This document shows positions 23,962 to 36,700 of a DNA stretch of 64,000 nt, piece by piece (position 1 is the first letter of the stretch; each line of letters opens with the position of its first letter). The DNA is from Taeniopygia guttata (taxonomy: Eukaryota; Chordata; Aves; Passeriformes; Estrildidae). The stretch is from the NCBI RefSeq assembly GCF_048771995.1, contig NC_133043.1, positions 10,124,501 through 10,188,500 on the forward strand, given 5' to 3'. The notes under the pieces are model-generated. The model was not told the origin of the DNA and made no database searches. It worked only from the letters and a program-made list of their open reading frames with translations. A program made the position numbers and the translations under genes.

Positions 23962-24691
23962 CCTTCCTTATTTAAACCTTGGTATCTGGCAGTGAAGTCT
24001 GCAGCTATTTGTAAACAGATTTGAAAGCAGTTAAAGGGTGGCTTTTTTACACAGAGGCACAGCACGAATTTTTGCCAGAAGTTTCAGCCTGCAGTGGGGA
24101 GCATTGATTTCCCACTGTGGCAGATTCAGACATGCAGAGAATAACCCCTTCCTGGATCAGGGATTCAAAAATTCTTTGATGCAGAGGAGGCTGGCTTGAC
24201 TTGCCCAGTTTTTGGAGAGTGTGTTTGAAATGTCTGCAGCACATGGAGCAAGGCACAGCTTTGGTATTGCAGGATCTGTGTATTCATTGTGTTACTAACG
24301 CCAGGGAGGTCAAAACACAAATATATGTGGCTGATTGATGTTTGCTACATAATGTACAGAGTTTGAATTGCTGCAATAAGACAGAGAGATGGGCAAAGAG
24401 CAAATGTGGGTTTTTTTATTGCCTAGATTCCTGTTGTGCCAATGGTTTGAACAGAAGTTGTTCCTCTGGATGCAGCAGTTGTCTAACAGTATAACCTGAA
24501 TGAAAATAAAATTTATTATTGGAAGAGCTCAGAAGAAACAGTGAGGACCTGAGTTTTAGACACAGATACATTTAAGAATGGGTCTAGAAGAAGCCCTTAA
24601 GCTTACTTGTAACTTGGTTTTAAAGGAGGCAGTGATTAAACCAGAGCAGCTTTCTGTGTGGTGTGCTAATATCCTTGAGCTAGATAAGTTC

Positions 24692-24783
24692 AAAAAAGAA
24701 AAAAAAGAAAAAAAATACCACCTCCCAAAAAAAAAACCAAAAAAAAAAAAAAACCACAACCAAGCAAAAAAAAACCCCACAAA
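24692..24783. repeat. A-rich low-complexity tract
   Basis: About 90 bp of A-runs with interspersed G and CC. Lys-rich and Phe-rich frames across it are artefacts. Confidence 0.9.
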
Positions 24784-26606
24784 CATTTCAGTGTAACAAC
24801 ACCGTGTGTTTGCAGACACAGCATCAGGGCTGCTGGGCATGACCAGCACTGTCACACCTGGTTTACCTGACAGTGTTAATGCTGTTCCTGATAAGGAAAA
24901 CTGGTCTCCATTGACACAGGAAATAAAACTTTCAGAAATTAGAGACAAAGTGAAGTATTTAGGACAAAAAAAAAAAAAATCCCATAATTTGAAAGCAATT
25001 AATCATGGCTCATCTAACAGTATGGGTTCGTTCATTGGTTGCCTTGCAGGTTTATTTGAGTGCTTTGCAAGGATTGATCATGACCTGTTTCTGCACCTGG
25101 CAGATCCTTTGTGCAGTGTTTTATTGGGAAGGTGTTCCTGTGGCAGAGGTGACAGGCAGTGTCTGCTGACAAAGATTACAGGAATTGTTATCTGTAATGT
25201 CAAAGCCACTTAGTACAGACTTGCTGGGTGAGGAAATTTCCATTCTGCTCTTTATGGCAGCAAGATAATCATTGTTGTGTTTCAGAGCATGACAGGATTT
25301 TCTCCTATCATGTTAGTAAGTATCAGTTATCTGTGCAGAAATCTTCTCTAGGGTGCCACTTGAATGAGCTTACTTTGTATTTAAATTGTATTACCAGTGT
25401 GCTTAGTTTGGAGGAATAAATTAAACAATGCAGCATATTGCTCTGTTTTATTCAATTTTAATTTTAACTCAAGTGTTCTGTGTATCTGTGGCCACAAATA
25501 AACTGGAAGCAGTATTTTGTGATTGAGTTAACCATAGTAACTCAGCCATCTCAAAGCAACATCGGCTTGACAGATATGACAAGTCTGGGATTTTGATTTC
25601 TCCAGATATATTCTGGAGGGAGCTGGAAAATGAGAATTGTAAGGCCTCATTTCTGAAGACAAATCACAGTGGGAACTGGTGTGTTCTTGTTAGAACTGGC
25701 AAATGTGGGCTGAGGTCTGGACATGAAAAAGAAACCTAGACTAACATTTCAGATTAGATTCTCTTTTGCTCTGAATACTTCACTCTGGGAAATTTTCTTG
25801 AAAGGAATAATGTTTCTTGAAATGGAGATTAATGTTTGATATTTATCTGGACTTGGAAGTGTTCACCCTAAATATTAAAGGAGACGTTTTGTGAGGAAAA
25901 TTATACAAAAACCAGAAAAATCCTGGTTTGTGCAGGCTGCTTAGGATCCATTTTCTCCATAGTTCTGTCTTGCTGGAGTTTAGGGCTGGCAAATTCTGAG
26001 TGCTAAAGTAACAGATCATATTGGTTTCAAAATAACTATCCTGTATTTGATATCTAAATAATAACAATTTCAAGCACAATCTATCATCTTCTTGTCACTT
26101 AGACTCTTCTAGAAACTCCAAGATTAGCACAAGGCACCAGCTCTGGCTCTGTCACCAGTGACAGTTCTGTGTTGTGCTTCATTTACTTCTGTTGTATTTG
26201 ATTTTCTTCTCAAGCTTCTAAAGCATTAACTATAAATCTATTTGCTGACTGATGTTGATGCCCCCCTGAACCCCAACCCTCCCCCAATAAGGACAATTGT
26301 TGAATTTTAACCCAGATAACGTCATTTTATTGTGTTTCTTTTCCTTCCAACCTGTTAAATTTAGGTTTCTTTGAAATCTCTAATGCACATTAAGAAGAGA
26401 TGTTTGTAGATGTATATTGAAGGAATATTTTCTAGTTAGGGGAAATATTTCCTTTGTAGTGCCAGGGCAATGGGAAATACTGGTATTAATGAACATCTGT
26501 TTCTTTGTTTTGCCATTGAGAGGAAAAAAAAAAATCCCAAAAATTCTCCTGCAAAGTCAACTTTATTTCATCTCAGCAGTAGGTGTTTTGGGAATTTTAC
26601 ATCGCT

Positions 26607-26660
26607 TTTTAAATTTTTATTTTTTAAATTTTTAAATAAATTTAAAAAAAAAAATTAATC
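26607..26660. repeat. AT-only low-complexity tract
   Basis: TTTTTAAATTTTTATTTTTT passes into AAATTTAAAAAAAAAAA, an almost pure A/T segment with partial self-complementarity. Confidence 0.8.
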
Positions 26661-28104
26661 ATTATTTCTGCATTTTACTTTCTGCACATTTTATAACTTT
26701 TGTTCTAATAAACCCATCTAATTTAACAACTAATCATCTGAGCATTTTGACATCACTGTGTATTTCCAATTTGCTATTGAACACGTTAGGAATCATCAAC
26801 GTGACATGATGTAAATCAATAAATGAAATATTACCTTTCACATAAAATCTGCATAGATTTTTGTGCCTTGGTTATTTTATAGTCTGTTCTCTGTGGTCAT
26901 TTTTGAATCATCAATGTCTTTATCCTTGCCTCTTGAATATAAAAAATTCTACTAATTATTGAACAGTCTTTGTAAGTTAAGCCAAATGAGGACTTAATGA
27001 CTTCTCAGATTTAAGACTTCATCCATCTAATATTTCATGTGCATATTTTAAATGCTGTTCATTTAGTTGAAATATCCTGAGAATGGCCATAAATTGATAT
27101 TATTTTTTCTTCCCATCTGTAGTCTGGAAACAGAAAAAAATAAATTATCCCATTTTTTCTGTTTCATTGGAACAGTAGAGCATAGGTATTTCACCCCTCT
27201 CCTCTCAGGTACCAACATCCTTTAGCACCAGAGGTCTTTTTAAGTTGTGATAACCTTAATTCACCTCTGATTATTATGCTGAGTAAACTTCAAGAAGTTT
27301 AAAACTTGAGATGAGCACAGACTGCTGCAGGTGTTTCATCTAAATTGTTTGAGTCTGGGGAAGATTTCTAAGATTTTTTTTCTTAGCCACAAATTTCATA
27401 ACAGGAATTTTCTCTGTGGGAAAATTAATTTTACAAATTAGATGAATAGAACCATTTACAAACTTCTTGAGAGGGGTGGAAAATGTTTTTTTTTAATGCT
27501 TTTGCACTTTTTTCTTCATTGTATGTACTTTTGAAGTTCTTGGAGGAGGATGAAGATAACACAGATCACCCAAAAATATGGAAATGTCTGGGACAGAAGC
27601 CATGATTCAGTTTACCTCCTGCATCTCACAAGAATGATGATTGATGGACTGAGCACAGAGATGTTTCATCACAATAAATTGCCAACTGCAAATGTCTCAC
27701 TTGGCAGGGACTCTGCCAGGCTCCAGAATTGGAACTAACAGAATCATGGGGCTGCTGGAGTGAATGGGCCCATGACAAATTTACACCAGTGCAAATGAGA
27801 ATATAGCTTGACTGTGTATTTATGAAAGACAAGACCAATTATTTTCTCTTAGTGTTTCCTGCAAGTCTCTCAGTCTTTTTAGTGCTGAAGCATATTATCA
27901 AAAGAATTTGCACAATGAAAGTGGCTGTCATCTGATTATTTGATGATATGATGGATCAAAGTAAATGGTTGTGTCCCTCACAGTATCTTTTTAAAAAGGT
28001 CAGAAAGTCTTTAATATCCTAAATAATCTAAAAATTTTTTTGGCTTTATGGGATCTAGATGAACTTTATGCCTCATGGGACATCTGCACATAATGTATTC
28101 CATT

Positions 28105-28309
28105 AATCACAGAAACACTTGGTTGGAAGAGACCTTCAAAATCAAGTCCAACTCATGCCCTAACACCTCAACTAAACCAGGACACTGAGTGACACTTCCA
28201 GTCGTTTTCTAAACACATCCAGAAATGGTGACTCTACCACTTCCCTGGGCAGAGACCATTCCAGAACTTCATCACTCTTTCCATAAAATTCTTATCACAT
28301 ATCTAACAG
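28105..28309 (-). mobile_element. CR1 LINE 3' fragment
   Basis: The + strand reads AATCACAGAAACACTTGGTT, GGAAGAGACCTTCAAAATCA, then the 'cttccctgggcagagaccattccagaact' type segment and CTTTCCATAAAATTCTTATC. This is the complement of the last 205 bp or so of avian CR1, ending the reverse transcriptase frame and the short 3' UTR. It is 5'-truncated and diverged, with no coding potential left. Confidence 0.88.
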
Positions 28310-30637
28310 CTAATTTAAATACCATTATAAAAAGTTAATTAAGCATAATCTGCAAAAACCTGAAGTATGAAAGTAAAGGACTAAAATTAATAGTGCAAGA
28401 ATGAGATTCATTCAGTTTTAAACTAATTGTTTTTACATGATATCTTCTGTTAAAGCATTAGCTCATTGGGGGATTGCAGGATAGTAAATTTTTATCAGGA
28501 TTTAATTTTGTTTAATTTAGACCAGAGTTCTATAATAAGATTTACCACAGAATACTCAAATTAAGTTAATTATGCATGTCAATTTTTGTTCATAAATCAT
28601 TCTTAAAAATAGACTTGGGACTCAAGGTGGGTAACACACTACATTAGTGCTAATGTGGTTTAGAGTGCTGGTTTTATTTGGATGCTGCAGAAACTGATGG
28701 TGCTGCTCATTATGTATTTGTGAAGACCATAAAGTCATGAGTGGAAACAATCTGAGATTTGATGAGATGTACCAGGATTCAGCAGGGCAGGCTGTCCTGG
28801 ATGATCTTGGACCAAACCCATGATGCAGGAATTAAAGTATCCCGTGGAAATGATGTCTGGAACATGACCTGACTGTTCTTCACAGTGATGGCACAGGACT
28901 TTTGTAGGAAAACCATCATCAGTCATTTCATTTCACCTTTGCAAACAATTTCCAAGAGTGTGGGCATTGCAGGCAATGTCCTTCAACAAGGGGATGACAA
29001 AATGGGACCCTTTTGAGCTGCAGGTGTCCCCCAGAGGGACAGAATTGTCCCATTAGTGGTCCACAATGCCTTTGGAAAATTAACCAACCTGCCCAAACAC
29101 TATTTCACTGCAAGGTTTCTTTTCCTTACTGACACAGAATGTACTTCATTCTCCACTGGAGGGGTGTGCAGACATCCTCCTCTTCTAAAAGCAGATTACC
29201 TTGTTGTAAAACTCCGTGCAGATGCTGAGTGACTTGTCTGCCACATTATTTACAAATCTCAAGAACTTAACAGCTGGAAAATGATTAGTCAAAGGACATC
29301 ATAAATCTTCACACAGCCCACACAGTGAGTGTGCTGGCTGTAATCCAATCCTTGCAGCTGGGCAGTACATTTTTAATGTGACCCAGAAAAGGAAAATTTA
29401 AATGGCTTTTACATTCTCTCAGTGGGGAAGGGGAACCAGTTCTACCCATGAAGTAGCCTGGGGTGTTTTCAGAGCACCCCACATTGCAGCTTGTGGCCTC
29501 AGGGGCTGCTCCAGAAGAAAACTAACCTGATTCCCTGGTCAAACAGCAGCTTTGGCAGATTCTGGGGGCTGGGGGGAGACCTGGGGCATGACCAAGTTGG
29601 CAATGTTTCACAAGAGAATAAACTCATCCTGATAAACAAGTCAGGATGATTTAGAGAAAGGGGTAATAAAGCCTATTTACTGACCTGTAGCTGGAGCAAG
29701 AGATCTGATATATATTTCTGATTCGATATAAAGGAATATTTATTTCCTCACAGAACCTTCTCTGGCCTGCACTTGCAGAGGTGAGGTGTGGTGTTTGTCA
29801 GCATGATTTCTGTAGTGGAGCATATTCTTTCCAAGGGTAGCATTAAAGCAGGTGCCTCTGGATTGGGATCCAGACGCACTGGTAAGTAATTTTGGGGTAA
29901 TTTTGTCAGATATGGCAGCTTCTGAGAAATCTCCAAGGCACATTCAAATTCTAGTAGACAGAGCTCAGTGGATCCCCAGACAGTAAATCTGGTATCTGGC
30001 TTATTCATCTCTCTATTGATTTTTCTGTCTTGTTTATCTAATCATCTTTATCACCTGAATCTTTTAAAATCTAATTTTATTTAATCCACCTTTTTTTTCC
30101 TAACAAGCCTACTGCTGTGTTATTTTAGAGGGGAAGCTGGAATCAATAAATGAAATGGCAAAAAGGAAGAAAGATTGATTTTTTAATATTATTTTATTTA
30201 TTTTTAATTTCACATTATTTCATTTTATTCTTTGTCTTCTACATTTCTCTACTCTCAGAAAAGTAAGGACAGCTTGTTGATTTTTAATTTCTTTTCCTTC
30301 TACATAAATCTCCAGTTAATAAACGTTTCTACTTAATGAGCAATTGCCAACACCCAGCAGAGGCCTGATTTGTCTGTGCTTTGTGGTAACTCCATTAACT
30401 GCAGTGATTTTGCAACACCCCATTAGAAATTATGGCACTAAGTGGAACATGTTTTTGGGGATGCTGAGAGAATAAAGATTTGCCTGGGATGGACAACAAG
30501 CAGAGCAGGCCTGGATAAAAACATGCAGTACAATAAAGAGAGAAAAACAGGATGGCTCCTGTGCTGGTGGGGGAATACAGGGACCCCAACCAGTTCAGGG
30601 TGGGAAGCCACAGCACTGGGAACTTGTGTCCCAGTGA
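28310..30637. other. Single-copy DNA, no gene seen
   Basis: About 2.3 kb with no recognised feature. Open frames here (up to 86 codons) match nothing I know. Confidence 0.65.
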
Positions 30638-31425
30638 CAGAATCACAGAATGAATGAGGTTGGAAAAGACCTTCAAGGCCATCCAGCCCAACCTGCCACT
30701 CACCACCACCCTGTCACCCAGCCTCGGTGCTGGTGCCACATCCAGTCTGTCCTTAAACACCCCCAGGGACGGTGACACCTCCCTGGGCAGCCCATTCCAG
30801 TGCCCAGTCACCATTTCTGTGAAGAATTTCTTCCTAATCTCCAACAGAACAGCCCTGGCACAGCTTGAGGCTGTGTCCCCTTGTTCTGTCGCTGCTCCCT
30901 GGGAGCAGAACCCGACCCCATCTGCTGCACCCTCCTGTCCAGGAGTTGTAGAGAGTGATGAAGTCTCTCCTGAGCCTCCTTTTCTCCAGAATAAACAACA
31001 TTCATCTCCTCCTCATGGATCTTGTGGTCCAGACCCTTCACCACCCTTGTTGCCCTCCTCTGGACATGCTCCAGCAGCCCAAAATCCTTCCCAAACGGAG
31101 GGGCCAGAACTGGACACAGCACTCGAGGTGTGCCCTCACCAGTGCCAAGTACAGGGCCAGAATGACTTCCCTGGACCTTCTGGCCACTGTTCCTGATCCA
31201 GGCCAGGAACCTTTGGCCTTCTTGGCCACCTGGGCACACTGCTGGCTCGTGCTGAGCCTGCCAACAATCTCAGCGCCCCAAAGTCCCTTTTAGGACTGGC
31301 CACTGTCCAGCCACTCTGTCCCCGGCCTGTAGCTCTGCAGGGAATTGATGTGGCCAAAAATGAGGACTAGGTCCTGTTAAACCTCATATTTTTGGATTTG
31401 GCCCATCTGTCCAGCCTGTCAATAC
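30638..31425 (-). mobile_element. CR1 LINE, 5'-truncated, with decayed reverse transcriptase C-terminus
   Basis: This is the largest transposon here. Its 3' end (minus strand) lies at about 30638, where the + strand reads CAGAATCACAGAATGAATGA, the complement of CR1 terminal units. Going upstream on the minus strand, three different frames carry CR1 reverse-transcriptase peptides in the right order: [19 protein letters not shown] (about 31175-31110), [18 protein letters not shown] (about 31080-31025) and HWNGLPREV (about 30802-30776). At least two frameshifts therefore separate them and the copy is dead. Upstream, 31310-31425 still shows CR1-like sequence (AACCTCATATTTTTGG, GTCCAGCCTGTC). The left edge of the RT domain, the active site and the endonuclease are missing through 5' truncation. 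The 180-codon + strand frame (30654-31196) is antisense noise. Confidence 0.93.
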
Positions 31426-33679
31426 ATGGGGAAGCCCAAGGAAGTGGGCTTTTCAAAAGCAGGGGTAATTAATCATTGGCATAGTTCACCCAAATAATGA
31501 TTTCTGTTTTCATGGAGCTGTTGAAAAAAGGTGGGTTGTTGCCCTGATTCTTAAGATTTTCTAAAGCCTTCTGAGTTTACATTCTTGTAGAGAACTTTCT
31601 CACACAACTTTCTGTAAACAACCTATTGTTTTGCATTCCTCCATAGAGGCAGAGAAATTTGATGTACTAGTAGTTTGTCCAATGTCATTGCAGAGGTGGC
31701 ACATTCACCCTCCGATCCACTGTTATCGTTGGAAAAGTATAAATGCTGGAATCAGAAAATAAACTTCCTCTTTTCCACCTTTGCAATAGCAGCAGCTCAC
31801 ATTGTGCTTTCACGTGTCCTATAGTGACAGTGGGTAATTCTCATTTGAAATATGGGAATATCTCAGTAGTAAAACTCCTGTGTAGTAAAGGAGCTCTTCC
31901 AGCTACCAAAGGAGCATCAAGTTTACTCCAAGGATGTGCAGTCATCCTCAGGGTTTGGTACAGGGTGCACACAGAGGTGTAAGTGCCCTGTATCAGACCA
32001 GAAGATGGGCCAGATTCTGCTGCTTGTCCCATTTTGGTATTCCACAAACAAGTGGTAGGTCCTTTGCAGGTGCTGGCAAGATGTGCAGTTGTGTTTTCAT
32101 CCTTCAAAACCCCACCCTCGGGACTTTTGTGGAGAATCCTTGAAACCCTGCTCTTTGTTAAAGCTTTTATAGTGGGAGACAAGGAGGTGTGTGCTCCTCT
32201 TGGCTTTTGCCATCAGAGATTTATGTTTGTGATTATTGAAAAACTCTACAGTAATATGGATTGAAAGATGTAGCATAAAAGAAGAATCCAGCACCAAAAG
32301 TTTTCTGCCTTCCTAATGCCACTTCAGAGCTGATGCATTAATGTCTTTACTTAAGAAACAGATCACTATTTATGTTTTTTCTCACCTTTTCTTACCCAAA
32401 TCTTTCTGTTTTCCATTTATTCTCTCACTCTGTAGCACAATGCTGGCTGTTTGTCAGGTACAAGGCTTCACTGCTGAAATAATACACTATTCATTGCTGG
32501 AAGCCTGATAATGGGTAAAAGATCAGCTCTGACTGAAAGTGGGTTTGGCCTTGGAGGGTTGAGATGTTCGCTAATGAATATGTTTTATGTTATTTTTGTG
32601 AAAAGGGGGAAAATTAATTTGATGAAAAATATTCCTTGGATATTGTTTATGTGTTTTCTGGAGGATATAAACTCTGGAACAATGCTGACAACCAAAGCAG
32701 AATCTTCAAAGATTCTGTGCAGCTGTGCTCTTCCTCCCCACACCCTTTGTTGTCTCTCACATTGGAAATCCTCATGCAGCCTTCTGAACACTGCCCATGT
32801 TTCACATGGTTTTTTTTGTTCTCACTTTTTCAGTAACTTGCTCACTGTTCTCTTACCTTTTTATTTTTGAGGTGGTTTCCAAACAGTTCCTAGCTACTGG
32901 AGAGTAAACATAATTGCAGTTATAAAATTTGTGTTAGTAAGGGCTTATACTTTAGAAATTGGTTTTGGAATATGCTCCTTCAGTTAAAGAGTGTCCTTGC
33001 TTTTCTTTTGTTATCTCTGTAATAATTAAATATTAGCTATCTGTTTGACAGTGGCATTGGGAGTGCTGCCTGTGACCCATCAATGCCAGTGGACATCCCA
33101 TCATTTACTGTGTGAGCTTTAAACAAATCTCAGGTTTGGGAGAGCACCCTTGTCCATGCAGACACCAAGAGCAGGTTTGCATTTAACCACAGAAAAATCA
33201 GTTCATTTGCCATGTCTGAGACTTCCCTCTACATCAAACTCTCCCAATTTATTATTTGGCTGAATTCTGGGTCTAGTGAAGGGCAGAACTGCTGGAGGTT
33301 TCTGTGGTGCACAGCCAAGTAGCAGCTGTTGAAGGCTACAGCTGAATGGTGACGTCTCAGTGAATTCCTGCTGCTGTCAAAACCACCATCACATCCTTCT
33401 TTTGCAGTTTCAGCCAGAATGAAACAAACCTCCAAGGCCTGGAGTGTATCTGTAGCTTATTTCTTCTTGTTGGGGTAGGAAAAAAACCACTTTGAAGGGG
33501 TAATTTTGACAGGTAAGGTTACACCAGTGAATGATGGTATAAGGGAGTGGATGGTTGGAGTTTGTTTTCATATTCTTCCTTGGGAAGAATAGGGAGAGAG
33601 GTTAGGAGAAACAAGGGAGCTTTTTAAAATAACATCTAATATGTGATTCAGTATCCAGCCTCAAATCCTTACTGTGTAC

Positions 33680-33782
<103 letters not shown>

Positions 33783-36700
33783 ACAAAGTAAACAAACCTG
33801 ACATGATTCCCAGTGTTCAATAACTACAGTGCAAGGTCAATTAGCCTCAGTACAAATTGAAAACACTTGCAGACATACAATAGATCCCCTAAAAACTGCA
33901 GCTCATGGGCAGATCGAGCGACATAACTCACATACACGTTTACCAGCACGCTTTCTGAGTTAATTCCAAGACTTTCTGAAAAGTTTGGTACCTAGAAGCA
34001 GCAATGGCAGAAAAATAACTCACTTGTGTTGGGACTTTGATTGCTTTTCTCAGTCCAGTGCCTTGACAATGTTTAACCCCTTGGGATCAGACAAAGTGTG
34101 TTTCAGCTTTTGCCAGACCTTGAAAGTTAGTTAAAGTGGCTTTTTCATCCTATTTCCATGCATTTTCTTCACTTGCACTGCAATTCCTAGCATGGATTCA
34201 CATTTCAGTTTGAATGCCACATGAGACACTGATTGCCAATATAATGGCAATTACAGAAATTATTATGGTCCTGCTCCTGGGCTGAAATCTCTGGAATCTG
34301 AGAGTGAGGGCAGAAAATACATGATTTTTGCTGGTTTGCTGGCTTTATTGACTGTGACTAGGCAACACAGTGCTTGGAAGGATGGGAGATTACTCTTTCA
34401 GTCTTAATTTTGGTCAGAACCCAATCATAGTACAGGAGCACTTATGAATGGATGAGCAGCATCAAGCATCAATCTTTGTTAACAGTTTATCAGTGGTAAA
34501 AAGTAACCCCCTAGTCACAGATCTGAGCTGGAATAATATTGGGATTGAAACTTGCCTCAGTGGAAATACAAAAGTAAAAGAATTGCTATTAGCATTTAGA
34601 GGGACTGAAGAGCATGCATGTAGGCATGACATGAATCCATCAGCCATTGCAGCAGGCACTAATTTAACTTTCTGCAACACTTGGATAACTTGGATATAAG
34701 CCTGGTGTGGCAAATCACATGCACATCAGTTTAACTCTGCCTGCTAAAATGGAATAGCAATTCTTTCCAGCGCCTCAATCAGCTCTATCAGGTTATTAAA
34801 TGCAGGCTGGTGGTGCCAGGAGCTGCTCTGTTGCACAAACTGATACATTTAAAAAATGAACACAATTCATGTCAACATCTATTGGAAATACCCAGAATGG
34901 TTTTTCCAACTATCACTTCTCTCTGTGTTTACGAATAAGTTTATGGGTGTTTGTTCTTTTTTTTTTGGCAGAAGGGAGTGCACATTTGAATATCCACATT
35001 TCCATAAAAACAGGATTTCAGTCATACCTGGGAAATAGAACACATCTATTGCTCTATCCAGTATGAGCAAAGCTGGGGGTGTTGTTTATGGCAGAGGGAA
35101 GTGTGAAGTGCTTTGATTTAGGGGCATGAAAGGAGGGGTTGGGGGGTCTGAGGGTATATTTTGTTTTGCAGAATTATTTCAGGGTACAGAGGAAGAGAGG
35201 AGCTATTCCAACCTGAGACTAACTGTAGCACTAACTTCCAGTTCTAATTTACTGCACAGTTCAACTGAATATTTCATTGTGAAGATACCAACGAGCTGGA
35301 TCTTCATCTTCTTGAAGGCAGGAGAAACACATGTCCACAAAGACCAGTGCCCATGGGGGCTGATTTATTTGGTGAGAGAAGGAGGGAAGGAGGTGGAAAA
35401 GGGAAGTAAAGAAAATATCACTATTGTTGCCAGATTTTGACCTCTAGGTCAAGTAATTACATGAAAGCCTTGACTATCGCTTTTGCTACCTGTATCTCTA
35501 ATTATCTTTTGCTCATTTGTCTGCATTTATAACCATGAAAACCTTAATCTGGAATATTATTATATCGTGACCATAAATTCATGGTACTGCTCAGAAATCA
35601 AATTAATGCATATCAGCATTACAATCACTGCATATACACCCAAATATACATCCTGTGGATAGAAACCTGACTTAGGTGTTCTGAATTCTCAGTTTGATAA
35701 GTGCCTGAGTTGATAAATTTAGGATGAGAGAGCCTTTTTGGAGCTGTACCCCATTTAACCAGCACCTGCTGAAAGACTCTCTGAGGACCTACCCGTGGGA
35801 GGTTCCCAGAACCTTTTGTTAGTTCAGTCCCAGAAGAAATCATGCAAAGAAATGCTAAATACTTCCAAATATTAGTCTCTGAGACTGACTTCAAAAAGCC
35901 ATCTCTGAAAGGGCCCTCTGAAAAGCACTGGAAATTCAAAGGGCTGGGGCTGGGTTGTGGGGGAATGAGGTGGAGCAGGAGGAAGGTGTGCAATGCAAAC
36001 AGAAATGGGAGCAGAAATACAGACAGGAGGGGAAATTGTGAAAGTCAGAAGAAATAAGTGCTTGATCTTGCTGTGTCAAAGAATAGAGGAGTCAATGAGG
36101 AGATCTGAGAATTTCTAAAGACTTCTTAATCTTCAAAGACTTAAAAATATATTAAAGGTTGGGATTTTTTTTTTAGCATTTATAACATTATATGAGACAG
36201 AGCAGACACAAAAGATATTTAGGCACATATAAAATAAAAGTATTTTAAATAAAATCAAAACAGCACTCAGGGTCTTCCCCAGGTAAGAGTTTTATCATTT
36301 CACCCAAGATGAATAAAATGTCAGAGTTTAAGCACAGCCCAGTGGCAATTTAGAGCAGAAGGATGGTTATTTCCACTGTGAGAGTGACAACTGTCGGGTG
36401 ACAGTGACCTGCACAGCCCTGGGAGAGAAGCCAAGCACAGAACCAGAATGTTCTACCAGAATATCCCCTTGGCACATGAAACAAAGCTGAACCCCTCATT
36501 AACATGCCTTCACTTCCCTTTTGCCATTGACATTTCTGATCCCGAGGGAGTTATAATGAAACAACACACTGCAGACTGCCCCAGTTTTGTTGCTGTTTTT
36601 ATTGCTAATCCTGTTTGGAAGGAATTTGTACTTGACCTTTAACTGGGTAGGTTTACAGTCAGGTCTCAAGGAGCTGATAATTAGCAGCTAATCAATGAAG

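Larger units (their letters stand above)
22794..28104. other. Single-copy DNA, no gene seen
   Basis: The first 300 bp are GC-richer than the surroundings but show no recognised feature. The rest is AT-rich with homopolymer and A/C-rich tracts at 23.95, 24.7 and 26.64 kb. Open frames up to 135 codons are unrecognised and mostly run into A-runs. Confidence 0.65.

Noticed and set aside
30654..31196. 180-codon + strand open frame
   Set aside because: It is antisense to the CR1 element, whose true reading direction is minus.
36286..36294. CAGGTAAGA considered as another recursive splice site
   Set aside because: The preceding sequence has only a short, G-interrupted pyrimidine tract, so it would be a donor-like match at best.
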